Assembly (NCBI RefSeq): GCF_025506355.1
Contig: NZ_JANZYP010000005.1
Coordinates: 62,001-126,000 of the forward strand
DNA: 64,000 bases
Source of the DNA: Sphaerisporangium corydalis
GTDB taxonomy: Bacteria; Actinomycetota; Actinomycetes; Streptosporangiales; Streptosporangiaceae
Reading direction: 5' to 3'
Part shown: one piece after another, positions 24,301 through 31,859 of the stretch
Position numbering within the stretch: the first letter of the stretch is position 1
Layout of the letters: the number at the start of each line of letters is the position of its first letter
The notes under the pieces: model-generated
Seen by the model: the letters and a program-made list of their open reading frames with translations, nothing else
The model's database searches: none
Told to the model about the DNA's origin: nothing
Position numbers and translations under genes: made by a program

Positions 24301-26445
24301 ACGGGTCGTCCGGCCTCCCGAGCGCCACCGCGCCGCGATCGTGCGGCCGGTCGGGACCAGTTCCAGCAGGTCGAGCAGGCGCACCGAGCCGGGGAGCGCG
24401 GCCGCCGCGTCGTCCCTGCTCACGTCGCGCAGGGGCGCGAGCGACCGTGCCAGGCGGTCGCACCACGCGGGCGAGACCTGGTCGGCGAGGATCTCGCCGA
24501 GCGCGTCCAGCCCGCCGCCGCGCAGCCGTACGAACCCCTCGGCGCCGCAGTCGACGACGGTCGCGCACTCCTCGGGGAGCAGGCGCTGGTCCTCGTCGAT
24601 GGCGATCGTGTAGACGCCGGCGCGCGGGCCCTGGCGGAGCACCTGGGGCATTCCGGGCAGGGCGCGCAGCACTTGGGCGCCGTCGAGGATGACCAGCACG
24701 TCGTACGGGCGGTCGTCGTAGGCCGCGAACAGGGGTTCCTCGTCGGGCTGGAAGGAGCGTCCCCATCCCTTCATCGACGGGAGCGAGCCGAGGGGGTGCC
24801 CTTCGTCGTCGCCGAGCCGCTCGCCGATCAGCGTGGCCAGCTCCGCCACCCGCTGGGCCGCGGCCTCGGGGTCGGCGCCGACCAGCGCGACGCACGAGGC
24901 GTCGCGGGGCGCGCAGTGCGGCAGCCAGCGCGCCCAGCCCCACTGCGCGGCGCCGTCGGCGTTGGCGGAGAGCACGACGACGGCGAGGTCGCGCGGGCTG
25001 TGCAGGGTGACGGCGGTGCCGACCAGCGACCGGGCGAGCCCGAGGGTGACCTCTCGCGGCCCGGTCATGCCGGCCACGCCGAGCCGCCGCATCGCCAGCG
25101 AGACCGGGACGGCCCCCGACAGCGGCGGCTCGGGCAGGGCGGTGTCGGGGGACGCGCCGCGCTCGGGCACGAAGTCGATCTCCGCGGGGAGGTCGGCCAG
25201 CCCGATGCGCAGGCGCAGCGCGTCGGGGTCGTGGCTCCTGCGCTCCCACAGCCGCCGCCGGGGGCCGGTGGCGGTCAGCAGCAGCTCGGCGGGGTCGGGG
25301 GAGGCGGCGCGGCGTTCGAGCTCGTTCACGGCCCTGGCCGTCTCCAGCGCGGCCTCGAAGGTCACCAGGCGTTCCTTGTACGCCTTGACGGCCTGCCGGT
25401 ACTGCCTGCGGCCGTGCCGCCGGTCGCTGATCCACTGCCCGATCATGATCAGGGGCGTCATCAGGGCAATCAGCAGGTAGTACCAGATCTGGAACACCGC
25501 GGCCATGGTCAGCCCGAGGACGGCGGGGAGGCACGCGGCGAGCAACTGCAGCCGCACGCCCTCGCCCCTGCCGGGTTCGGCCGGCACCTCGAACCGCTTG
25601 CGGCGCTCGGCGGGACGCAGCCGGGGCGGCCGGTTGTAGGCCAGGCCCCCTTCGGGCAGGACGTCCAGGTGGGCGTCGGGGGGCTCGGTGGCCTTCAGAA
25701 GCAGGACCGAGTTCCCGCAGGTGAGGGGGCTGCCGTCCGGCCAGCGGCGGGGGGCGGCGACCGGTTCGCCCGCCAGCCTCGGCACGGTGTGCGTCGCGCC
25801 GCTCGCCAGTGCGCCGATGACCTCGGCCTTCTCGGCGGCGCCCGTCACGGCCCGGCCGGCCGCCTTGCCCCGCGCCCGCCGCTTCGCCTTGCGCCGTGCC
25901 CTGCGCGAGGGCTTCGCCGGTGCCCTGCCGGGGGGTAAGACGGATCTGACCAGCACCTCGTCCGGTGTGACGCGCACCTCGGCCGCCTCTGTGGCGAGCT
26001 GTGGATCGGCGATGGACACCGCGCACGCGGTGTCGGACCCGATGACGTGCACGCCGAGGCCGAGCCGGTGCACCGCGCCCGCGCCCGGCCCGCCGACCAC
26101 CCGGATCTCGATGGCGCCGCCGGGCTCGGCCAGGAGCGTCGACACCGCCGACCGCTGGTCGAGCGCCACCAGGTCGCCGTCCCGCAGGGCCGCGACCATG
26201 GGCGCGTCCGGGTCGAGCCGCCGGCCGTCCACCCACAGCGACGGCACCTCTCGCCCGCGCGGGCGTGACTGCCCGCCGAGGCCGTACGGCGCGCGGGCGC
26301 GCGTCAGCCGCACGACGTTGCCGCGGTTCTCCGCCGGTGCGCCCTTCAGCGCGACGGCGAGGGCCGCGACCGTGGTCTCCTCGTCACCATCGACGACGAC
26401 GTCTCGATGGCCGTGCTCTGAGACCACGGTAAGCATGATCCGCAT
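21373..26445 (-). CDS. EccC/EssC-type FtsK/SpoIIIE ATPase (type VII secretion-like)
   Basis: 1690 residues, ATG 26445 with GGAGGAG about 8 nt upstream. Order: ubiquitin-like N-terminus (about 1-85), FHA-like domain (about 105-170; VIGSDTACAVSI), basic segment, two close membrane helices (about 302-336), and a conserved EssC-type region. Then come three FtsK domains. Domain 1 has a perfect Walker A GTTGAGKS (about 740) and Walker B LLLIIDEFAAM. Domains 2 and 3 have Arg in place of the Walker lysine (GTARTGRS near 1220, GPSRSGRS near 1520). By family it is the membrane motor of a T7SS and recognises WXG100 substrates; one candidate substrate is at 14770. A glycine-rich insert of about 135 residues splits domain 1 between Walker A and Walker B. 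A lipoprotein gene lies 99 bp upstream on the same strand. Confidence 0.88.
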   Translation of the reverse strand: MRIMLTVVSEHGHRDVVVDGDEETTVAALAVALKGAPAENRGNVVRLTRARAPYGLGGQSRPRGREVPSLWVDGRRLDPDAPMVAALRDGDLVALDQRSAVSTLLAEPGGAIEIRVVGGPGAGAVHRLGLGVHVIGSDTACAVSIADPQLATEAAEVRVTPDEVLVRSVLPPGRAPAKPSRRARRKAKRRARGKAAGRAVTGAAEKAEVIGALASGATHTVPRLAGEPVAAPRRWPDGSPLTCGNSVLLLKATEPPDAHLDVLPEGGLAYNRPPRLRPAERRKRFEVPAEPGRGEGVRLQLLAACLPAVLGLTMAAVFQIWYYLLIALMTPLIMIGQWISDRRHGRRQYRQAVKAYKERLVTFEAALETARAVNELERRAASPDPAELLLTATGPRRRLWERRSHDPDALRLRIGLADLPAEIDFVPERGASPDTALPEPPLSGAVPVSLAMRRLGVAGMTGPREVTLGLARSLVGTAVTLHSPRDLAVVVLSANADGAAQWGWARWLPHCAPRDASCVALVGADPEAAAQRVAELATLIGERLGDDEGHPLGSLPSMKGWGRSFQPDEEPLFAAYDDRPYDVLVILDGAQVLRALPGMPQVLRQGPRAGVYTIAIDEDQRLLPEECATVVDCGAEGFVRLRGGGLDALGEILADQVSPAWCDRLARSLAPLRDVSRDDAAAALPGSVRLLDLLELVPTGRTIAARWRSGGRTTRVPIGVGPDGPFSVDLRTDGPHALVAGTTGAGKSELLQTLICSLAVANRPDEMTFVLIDYKGGAAFKECVRLPHTVGMVSDLDEHLTQRALASLAAEIRRRERLLLATGAKDIEDYLELRDRLNDGSASLGTLGGPATLGGSATLGGPATLGGSGSPGGAATLGGPATLGGPGSGGSGSGGSGSSGGSGSFGGPSGGPGSSGGSGSSGGSSGLASRGSGAALGGSGALGRSGSLGGLGAYGGPGAHAGSASTGGRAGGLGSRQAVPASAPLPRLLLIIDEFAAMVAELPDFVDGLVDIARRGRSLGIHLVLATQRPGGVVTADIQANTSLRIALRVTEPAESADVISGPEAAHISKSTPGRCYVRSGVGAAQAVQTARVGGRVPEAARRSAGPKVVEVGWRDLGHPLRLGSAPGGTMGAAGGGASDLAVLVDAVVDAARMAGVPEQPSPWLPPLPELTLLEESEYGGDEVPPLPFGLTDLPWAQDRRPLVLDPAHGGHLLIAGTARTGRSTALRTLAGSIATHASPEDVHLHAIDCGSGALLPLVALPHCGAVVTRDQLDRVERLLTRLRAEVGRRQQLLAEAGYASLAEARAVTAYGGTGDTTLRMPWLVLMLDRWEGFAAAFEGYDYGRLLDSLMQLLREGPAVGLRAVVTADRSGLLGQISTLFEDRLIMRLADPSDYGLAGIPPRSLPSSMPPGRVISVGEQGVVESQIALLCDDPSGPAQVAALQALARTAAARHPGPGSLLKVDALPMRITSTQALELAPAFKPPSPLWALLGAGGDSLTPLGVDLLAQGPAAVIAGPSRSGRSSALLTAARSLLAQDTPVAVVAPRRSPLRELTGEPGVLAVLGGDGEAGDLPGALGGHERYVVIVDDAELVSPDSPLGLALEGTLRSGRDGEHGLLIAGTTGDLATAYRGFVAEARKARTGLLLSVQSPADGDLFNVRLPRGAVGGPPGRGLLVISGTPTPIQTALTP
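23525..23935 (-). repeat. Glycine-rich coding repeats inside FtsK domain 1
   Basis: About 135 codons of GPATLGG/GSATLGG, GSGSGG and SLGGLGAYGG units lie between DRLNDGS and ASAPLPRLLLIIDEF. In normal EssC/EccC proteins these flanks are joined by a short loop of about 10 residues, so this is an in-frame expansion. Confidence 0.85.
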
Positions 26446-26544
26446 GCGGCGTCTCCTCCGGGTCCGGCTCCCGCATCAACGTAGCGACGGGAGTTCGCCC
26501 GGTCCGGAGGTTTACGTCAACCAGACCCGCGGGTGCCCGTTGCC

Positions 26545-27144
26545 CTACTCCACTTTCTTGCCGTCGGCGTTGACGACGTACCACTTGCCGCCGGAATCGC
26601 TCTTGCCCTGACCGTTGTAGTCGCCGGGCTTGGTGTCGCCGCTGTAGTAGTAGAGCGGGTGCTTGTTGTACGTGACCTGCTTCTCACCCTGCTTGCGGGT
26701 CGTGGTCCCGAGAAGCGCGTCCTTCACGTCGGTGCCGGCCTGGGGCTTGTCCATCGTGACGAACGGCGGCCAGGTGACCGCGCAGGTGTCGTAGCAGTTG
26801 GAGGTGTTCTCGGTGTCCTTCTCGAAGATGTACAGCGTCCGGTCGTTCTCGGCAACCAGGATCTTGCCGTACGTCGAGTCGGCGAGCTTGATCTTCGCGT
26901 GCTCGGGTGTCGGGATGGGGGTGGCCATCGTGGAGTCGGTGACCGACGGGGAGGCGCCCGGGGCCATGGAGTCGGTGACGGTGCCGGAGGGTTCGGGGTA
27001 GGAGGAGTCCGTGCTGGACGGGGACTCCGTGGCGTTGACCGCCGCCCTGCTGTAGCTGGTCGCGGGCTTGCCGGCCCCGCCGCACGCGCCTACCAGCAGG
27101 ACGGTTGTGGCCAGCCCGACGCCGGACGCCAGGATTCTGTTCAT
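26545..27144 (-). CDS. Lipoprotein with secreted-repeat (Lipoprotein_15/COG4315) domain
   Basis: 199 residues from ATG 27144 (AAGGAGG 5 nt upstream). Lipobox LVGAC at about residues 17-21, a Ser/Thr/Pro-rich spacer, then the 'secreted repeat of unknown function' domain. The first unit is YGKILVAENDRTLYIFEKD with SNCYDTCAVTWPPF (paired Cys, W-P-P), and the second is KQVTYNKHPLYYYSGDTKPGDYNGQG with WYVV near the end. Such proteins are lipid-anchored at the cell surface, with unknown function. It precedes the EccC-type gene on the same strand. Confidence 0.88.
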   Translation of the reverse strand: MNRILASGVGLATTVLLVGACGGAGKPATSYSRAAVNATESPSSTDSSYPEPSGTVTDSMAPGASPSVTDSTMATPIPTPEHAKIKLADSTYGKILVAENDRTLYIFEKDTENTSNCYDTCAVTWPPFVTMDKPQAGTDVKDALLGTTTRKQGEKQVTYNKHPLYYYSGDTKPGDYNGQGKSDSGGKWYVVNADGKKVE

Positions 27145-27371
27145 GACCCCCTCCTTCTCAAGAGCTCCGCGCCCGGGTACCGGGCCGGACTATGTGTTTG
27201 TCTGGGGGGGACGTAGCTATCCTTCCCGCTTATCCGCTTTTCAGCACATCCGTGCTTGTTTCGTGGGTTCTCAGGCTAAAAGACCGATACAGCGGGACAG
27301 CCCGGTGGACGGCCTTCGCGGCGAATTGGCGTAAGCTCGGAGCTTCCTCCCGGCCGACTGTGGGCGGCGAC

Positions 27372-27510
27372 TGTGGATAACCTCCTGTCCTGTGGATAAC
27401 CGGCTGATGCCGTGACGGATTTCCACTCTTAAAACGGATATTTCGTTACAAATCACGCGAAAGTTCGGCCGGAGATAACGCGCTGTGCCTGTGGACAACG
27501 CTGTGGACAA
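27372..27510 (+). other. Cluster of four consensus DnaA boxes around an A+T-rich stretch
   Basis: TGTGGATAA at 27372-27380 and 27391-27399, and TGTGGACAA at 27490-27498 and 27502-27510, all in the same orientation. Reverse complements are TTATCCACA and TTGTCCACA, the actinobacterial DnaA-box consensus. Between the pairs lies an A+T-rich stretch (about 27420-27465, with TTAAAACGGATATTTCG), unusual here. A one-mismatch box (AGTGGATAA) is at 27821-27829. No dnaA or dnaN gene is present. Confidence 0.8.
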
Positions 27511-28044
27511 CTCGCCGCCCGGCTTCCCGATCCCCGCCCCATCCCCCGATCGGCCCGCCCGATCCCCCGTCCCCGCCGGGCCTCGCGCCCGATCCCGTCC
27601 GGCGTCCCGCCCGCTCGCGCGCCCGCCGGAGGGGCGCGGCCGAATCCGGGGACGATCCTTGCGCGGCGCATGGTTGGGATGGCGGCCGGCGGGGAAACCA
27701 GAGTGGTAAGTGAGGCTGAGGTTACGGTCGATACAAAAGGGAATATCAACGGAAATTTCGCTGTGGGCGATGTCACGGGGCAGGCGTGATTCTTGACGCT
27801 CCCGTTGACAGTTAATCGATAGTGGATAAGCATGGGTCCGGTTTCCATCCCCGCGCTTGGTGCAAGCTGCACGCAATGGCATGAGAATTCCGGAAGATAA
27901 CTTCACGACCTCCGTCCTACATATCCGTGACCATGCCGTCCCGCACCGTGGTCATGCGGTTCATCTCGGTCGGCCCCGCCGCTGACCGGTATCAGCGCAT
28001 GGTGAGGGTGTCGGCCCGGTCCCTGATTCGGGAGCCCCCCACTC
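27511..28044. other. Gene-free stretch upstream of the Tad operon
   Basis: No coding sequence is supported. The left part is extremely G+C-rich, and the right part (27700-27900) is A+T-richer and probably holds the Tad operon promoter. TTGACG at 27793-27798 and TTGACA at 27805-27810 could be -35 elements, but no convincing -10 at proper spacing is seen. Confidence 0.4.
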
Positions 28045-28746
28045 ATGAGGATCAGCGAGAAATCGGACCGCGACACCCGCGGGCCCGTGAACTCGGAGCG
28101 CCCGGGGACGCCGGGCGCGCTGTCCGGACCGGCCTCCCGCAAGCTCCCCGTGCCGCCCCGCGAGCGCAAGCCCGCCCTGGCCGCCCTCGCGCTGCTCCTG
28201 GTACTCGGCGGCGCCCTCGCCACCACCCTGCTGGTCATCCGCAGCGGCGACCGCGTGTCCGCCATCCAGATCGTCCAGCAGATCGGGCCCGGCCAGCCGG
28301 TGCTCCCCGAGGCGATGCAGGAGGTCCAGATCGCCGACACCGGCGTCGGGTACGTCTCCTGGTCCGCCCGCCAGCAGGTCGCCGCGACCTTCGCCCGGGT
28401 CACTCTGCTGCCCGGCACCCTGCTCACCGAGCAGATGGTCAGCCGGGCCAGTGACCAGCTCGGCCCCGGCAAGGTCACCCTCGGCCTCGCGCTCAAGGCC
28501 GGCCAGGTGCCCCTCGGCCTCCAGCGGGGCGACCAGGTCCAGGTGCTGTACGTCCCGGGCTCGGGCAGGGGCACGGCGCAGGGCAAGGTGCTCGCCCCGA
28601 CCGCGCTGGTCGACAGCGTCGGCACCAGCGAGGGGAGCAGCTCGGGCCTGGTGTCGATCATCGTCGACGCCACCGTCTCCCCGGCGATCGCCATGTACTC
28701 GTCGAGTGGTGAGATCGCCCTGGGCAAGCTGTCCGGAGCCGGCTGA
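28045..28746 (+). CDS. CpaB/RcpC-like SAF-domain protein of Tad locus
   Basis: 233 residues. Cytoplasmic N-terminus, one membrane helix (PALAALALLLVLGGALATTLLVI, about 42-65), then a SAF-like domain outside: VSAIQIVQQIGPGQPVLPEAMQEVQI, LLPGTLLTEQMVS and VTLGLALKAGQVP. This is the pattern of pilus-associated CpaB/FlgA-type SAF proteins. CpaB/RcpC assists Tad pilus assembly across the envelope. First gene of the Tad operon. The next gene starts 1 bp after its stop, so they are translationally coupled. GGGAG lies upstream of ATG 28045. Confidence 0.82.
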   Translation: MRISEKSDRDTRGPVNSERPGTPGALSGPASRKLPVPPRERKPALAALALLLVLGGALATTLLVIRSGDRVSAIQIVQQIGPGQPVLPEAMQEVQIADTGVGYVSWSARQQVAATFARVTLLPGTLLTEQMVSRASDQLGPGKVTLGLALKAGQVPLGLQRGDQVQVLYVPGSGRGTAQGKVLAPTALVDSVGTSEGSSSGLVSIIVDATVSPAIAMYSSSGEIALGKLSGAG

Positions 28747-28747
28747 C

Positions 28748-29647
28748 GTGGCACTCATCGCGCTCGCCGCCGACAAGGGGGCGCCCGGCGTGACCACCGC
28801 CGCGACGGCCCTCGGCGCCGTGTGGCCGAGGCCGGTGCTGCTCGCCGAATGCGACCCCTCCGGAGGCGACCTGGCGTACCGGCTGCCCGCCGTGGACGGC
28901 GGCGTGCTCAACCCCGGGCGGGGGCTGCTCAGCCTCGGGGCGACGGCCCGGCGCGGGCTGCGTCCCGAGCAGGTCCACGAGCACACCCAGAAGCTCGTCG
29001 GCGGCCTCGACGTGCTCACCGGCCTGACCAACGGCGAGCAGGCCACCGGCCTGACCTGGCTGTGGGGTCCGCTCGGCCGGGCGCTCGCCGCGCTGCCGGG
29101 CGCCGACGTGCTCGCCGACTGCGGCAGGCTCGGCGCCCACCCGCAGATGGGCGAGCTGATCGCCGAGGCCGAGCTCACGCTGCTGTTCACCCGCCCGAGC
29201 CTCGACCACGTGGCCCACCTCCGCGAACGGCTCATGCTGATCTCCGGGCAGGTCGGCGTGGTCGTGATCTCCGACCCCCGGTCCTACCGGGGTTCCATCG
29301 ACGAGGTGCGCCGCATCGTCGCCGCGACCGCCAGAGAGGTCGCCTTCGTGGCGGGCATGGCCTACGACCCGAAGGGCGCCGAGCTGCTCAGGGGCCAGTG
29401 GGGAGGCCGCCTGGACCGCTCCCTGCTCATCCGCACGGCACGCGAGCTGGCCGGCCGCCTGGCCGCGCGCGTCGCGCCGGGCCGTACGCCCGCGCGGCCC
29501 GAGGCGCGTCCGGACGGCGGCACGCCCCCGGCGGGCGTCGCCAAGACCGGGCTCACCCGGGGCCAGGGCGGCCTCGCCCGTGGCACGGGCGGCATCTCGC
29601 GCGGCCCGGCACGCTCGCAGGAGACGCGGGCGGAGCGATCCGAATGA
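28748..29647 (+). CDS. CpaE/TadZ-like ParA-superfamily protein with deviant P-loop
   Basis: 299 residues from GTG 28748. MinD/ParA-like fold: N-terminal ALAADKGAPGVTTAATAL takes the place of the KGGxGKTT P-loop, keeping the first 'signature' lysine but replacing the nucleotide-binding lysine with Val. LLAECDPSGGDLAYRL is the switch I/Walker A' region and VLADCGRLG the Walker B equivalent. TadZ/CpaE proteins localise the Tad machine at the membrane, usually as dimers. Loss of the Walker Lys suggests weak or no ATP hydrolysis. A basic Gly/Arg tail of about 60 residues ends the protein. The 4-nt ATGA overlap with tadA fits an operon. Confidence 0.82.
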   Translation: MALIALAADKGAPGVTTAATALGAVWPRPVLLAECDPSGGDLAYRLPAVDGGVLNPGRGLLSLGATARRGLRPEQVHEHTQKLVGGLDVLTGLTNGEQATGLTWLWGPLGRALAALPGADVLADCGRLGAHPQMGELIAEAELTLLFTRPSLDHVAHLRERLMLISGQVGVVVISDPRSYRGSIDEVRRIVAATAREVAFVAGMAYDPKGAELLRGQWGGRLDRSLLIRTARELAGRLAARVAPGRTPARPEARPDGGTPPAGVAKTGLTRGQGGLARGTGGISRGPARSQETRAERSE

Positions 29648-30951
29648 GCATCGACCACACCCTGGTGAAGCGGTTCCGGCAGGAGGTCGGCGACCGGCTC
29701 GCCCACCAGCGGCGCCTCGACCAGGCCAGTGGCCTGACCCCCATGTCCGGCGAGGACGAGCGCCAGTTCGCGCGGGCGCTGATCTCCCAGGTGCTGGAGG
29801 AGCACGCGCGCAGCGAGATCGGCTCGGGCCGCACGCCCCCTACCGCCGAGGAGGAGGAGGGCCTGGCGGCGGGCATCCACGCCGCGCTGTTCGGCGTGGG
29901 CCGGCTGCAACCGCTGCTTGACGACCCCGAGGTCGAGAACATCGACGTCAACGGCTGCGACCGCGTGTTCGTCGGTTACGCCGACGGCCAGGAGCTCATT
30001 CACGACCCGGTGGCCGAGACCGACGAGGAACTGGTCGAGCTCATCCAGATCCTCGCCGCCTACAGCGGCCTGTCCAGCCGCGCGTTCGACACCGCCAACC
30101 CGCAGCTCGACCTGCGGCTCCCCGACGGCTCGCGCCTCTCGGCGGTCATGGACGTCACCGTGCGCCCGGCGGTGTCCATCCGCAGGGCCCGCCTCGGCAA
30201 GGTGTTCCTCAGCGACCTGGTGGGCAACGGCACCCTCACCCCCGAGATCGGCCGCTTCCTGTCCGCCGCCGTCGCGGCCAGGAAGAACATCATGATCGCC
30301 GGGTCGACCAACGCCGGGAAGACGACCCTGCTGCGCGCCCTGGCCAACGAGATCCCGGCCCACGAGCGGCTGATCACCGTCGAGCGCGCCCTGGAGCTGG
30401 GGCTCGACCAGTTCTCCGAGCTGCACCCCAACGTGGTGGCGTTCGAGCACCGCCTGCCCAACTCCGAGGGCCAGGGCGAGATCACCATGGCCGAGCTGGT
30501 GCGGCGCTCGCTGCGCATGAACCCGAGCCGCGTCATCGTCGGCGAGGTGCTGGGCGACGAGATCGTCACGATGCTGAACGCCATGACCCAGGGCAACGAC
30601 GGGTCGCTGTCGACGATCCACGCCAACTCCTCGATGGAGGTGTTCAACCGCATCGCCACCTACGCGCTGCAGGCGCGCGAGCGGTTGCCGATCGAGGCCA
30701 CCCACATGCTCATCGCCGGCGCCATCGACTTCGTGGTCTTCATCGAGAAGCGCAACGACTACCACCAGGGCGGGCGGCTGCGCCGGTACATCGCCAGCGT
30801 CCGCGAGGTGGCCGGGGTCGACGGGCGGGTGCTGTCGTCGGAGATCTTCGCCTCGGGACCCGACGGCCACGCCGTGCCGCACGCCCCGATCGCCTGCATC
30901 GACGACCTGGCCCAGCACGGCTACGACCCGACGATGGGAGCCTGGTCATGA
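29644..30951 (+). CDS. tadA: Tad/CpaF-type secretion ATPase
   Basis: 435 residues. Hexameric VirB11/GspE-type ATPase powering Tad pilus assembly and retraction from the cytoplasmic face. Motifs: N-terminal domain with LFGVGRLQPLLDDPEVENIDVNG, RPAVSIRRA, Walker A GSTNAGKTT (about 220-228), ERALEL Asp-box region, Walker B PSRVIVGEVLGDE (about 294-306), and TQGNDGSLSTIHANSS His-box. The start overlaps the tadZ stop by 4 nt, and its own stop overlaps tadB by 4 nt. Confidence 0.95.
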   Translation: MSIDHTLVKRFRQEVGDRLAHQRRLDQASGLTPMSGEDERQFARALISQVLEEHARSEIGSGRTPPTAEEEEGLAAGIHAALFGVGRLQPLLDDPEVENIDVNGCDRVFVGYADGQELIHDPVAETDEELVELIQILAAYSGLSSRAFDTANPQLDLRLPDGSRLSAVMDVTVRPAVSIRRARLGKVFLSDLVGNGTLTPEIGRFLSAAVAARKNIMIAGSTNAGKTTLLRALANEIPAHERLITVERALELGLDQFSELHPNVVAFEHRLPNSEGQGEITMAELVRRSLRMNPSRVIVGEVLGDEIVTMLNAMTQGNDGSLSTIHANSSMEVFNRIATYALQARERLPIEATHMLIAGAIDFVVFIEKRNDYHQGGRLRRYIASVREVAGVDGRVLSSEIFASGPDGHAVPHAPIACIDDLAQHGYDPTMGAWS

Positions 30952-31859
30952 TCCCGCTCCCCGCCGGGCTGTTCGACCCCCTCGCGATCCTCGCGGGCGC
31001 GGTGACCGGCGGCGGCCTGTTCCTGTTCGGCCTGGCCCTGTACGGGCTGCGCGCCGGGCCGGCCACCCCCGACCGGGGCGCCAGGCGGCGCGAGGTCCTG
31101 CGCCGGCTGTCCACCCGGTCGGCGGTCGCGACCATCACCGGAGGCGTGGTGCTCGTCGTCACCGGCTGGCCGGTGATGGCGGCCGGCGCCGTCCTGCTCG
31201 TCCTGGCCTGGCGCGGCCTGACCGGCGGCGCGGCCGAGGAGCGTGGCTCCATGAGCCGGCTCGAAGGGCTGGCCGCCTGGACCGAGTCCCTGCGCGACAC
31301 CATCGCCGGCGCGGCCGGCCTCGAACAGGCGATCCCGTCGTCGATCAGGGCCGCGGCGCCGATGCTCCGCCCCCACCTCCGCGCGCTGGTCGACCGGCTG
31401 CACACCCGCATGCCGCTCGCCGACGCGCTGCGGATGTTCGCCGACGAGCTGGACGACCCGTCCGCCGACCTGGTGATCGCCGCGCTCATCCTGAACGGCA
31501 AGCTGCGCGGGCCCGGCCTGCGCGAGGTGCTCGGCGCGCTCGCGGTGTCGGCGCGGGAGGAGCTCGACATGCGCCGCCGCGTCGAGGCCGAGCGGCGGTC
31601 GACGCGCCGCAGCGTCCAGATCGTGGTCGGCACCGCCGTGGCGTTCGCCGCGCTGCTGGTCGTCTTCAACCCCTCCTACGTGGAGGAGTACGACTCGCTG
31701 CTCGGCCAGGCGGTGCTCGTCGTGGTCGCCGGGCTGTTCGGCGCCGGGTTCGCCTGGATGCGGCGGCTGGCCCGGTTCGACAAGCCCGCCCGCCTGCTCG
31801 GCCCGGCGTCCACCGCGCCGCTTGAGCGCGAGCTGGTGCCAGGAGGTGCCCATGGTTGA
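30948..31859 (+). CDS. tadB: TadB-like inner-membrane platform protein
   Basis: 303 residues: N-terminal membrane helices (LAILAGAVTGGGLFLFGLAL; a second pair near VVLVVTGWPVMAAGAVLLVLAW), a cytoplasmic T2SSF domain (LAAWTESLRDTIAGAAGLEQAIPSS, ELDDPSADLVIAALILNG), and C-terminal helices (VVGTAVAFAALLVVF, AVLVVVAGLFGAGFAW). TadB and TadC form the membrane platform that couples TadA to pilin insertion. Overlaps tadA by 4 nt and tadC by 8 nt. Confidence 0.92.
   Translation: MIPLPAGLFDPLAILAGAVTGGGLFLFGLALYGLRAGPATPDRGARRREVLRRLSTRSAVATITGGVVLVVTGWPVMAAGAVLLVLAWRGLTGGAAEERGSMSRLEGLAAWTESLRDTIAGAAGLEQAIPSSIRAAAPMLRPHLRALVDRLHTRMPLADALRMFADELDDPSADLVIAALILNGKLRGPGLREVLGALAVSAREELDMRRRVEAERRSTRRSVQIVVGTAVAFAALLVVFNPSYVEEYDSLLGQAVLVVVAGLFGAGFAWMRRLARFDKPARLLGPASTAPLERELVPGGAHG

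Noticed and set aside
22657-25938. Plus-strand open frame of over 1000 codons opposite the EccC-type gene
   Set aside because: Antisense shadow created by high third-position G+C. The minus strand carries Walker motifs and an EccC domain order.
27372-27510. Chromosomal origin oriC
   Set aside because: Only four clear boxes, and no dnaA, dnaN, gyrase or parAB genes around. Actinobacterial oriC lies between dnaA and dnaN with many more boxes.
27271-27906. Minus-strand open frame through the DnaA-box region
   Set aside because: No ribosome-binding site, odd composition and no recognisable domain. It runs through the DnaA boxes and the A+T-rich segment.
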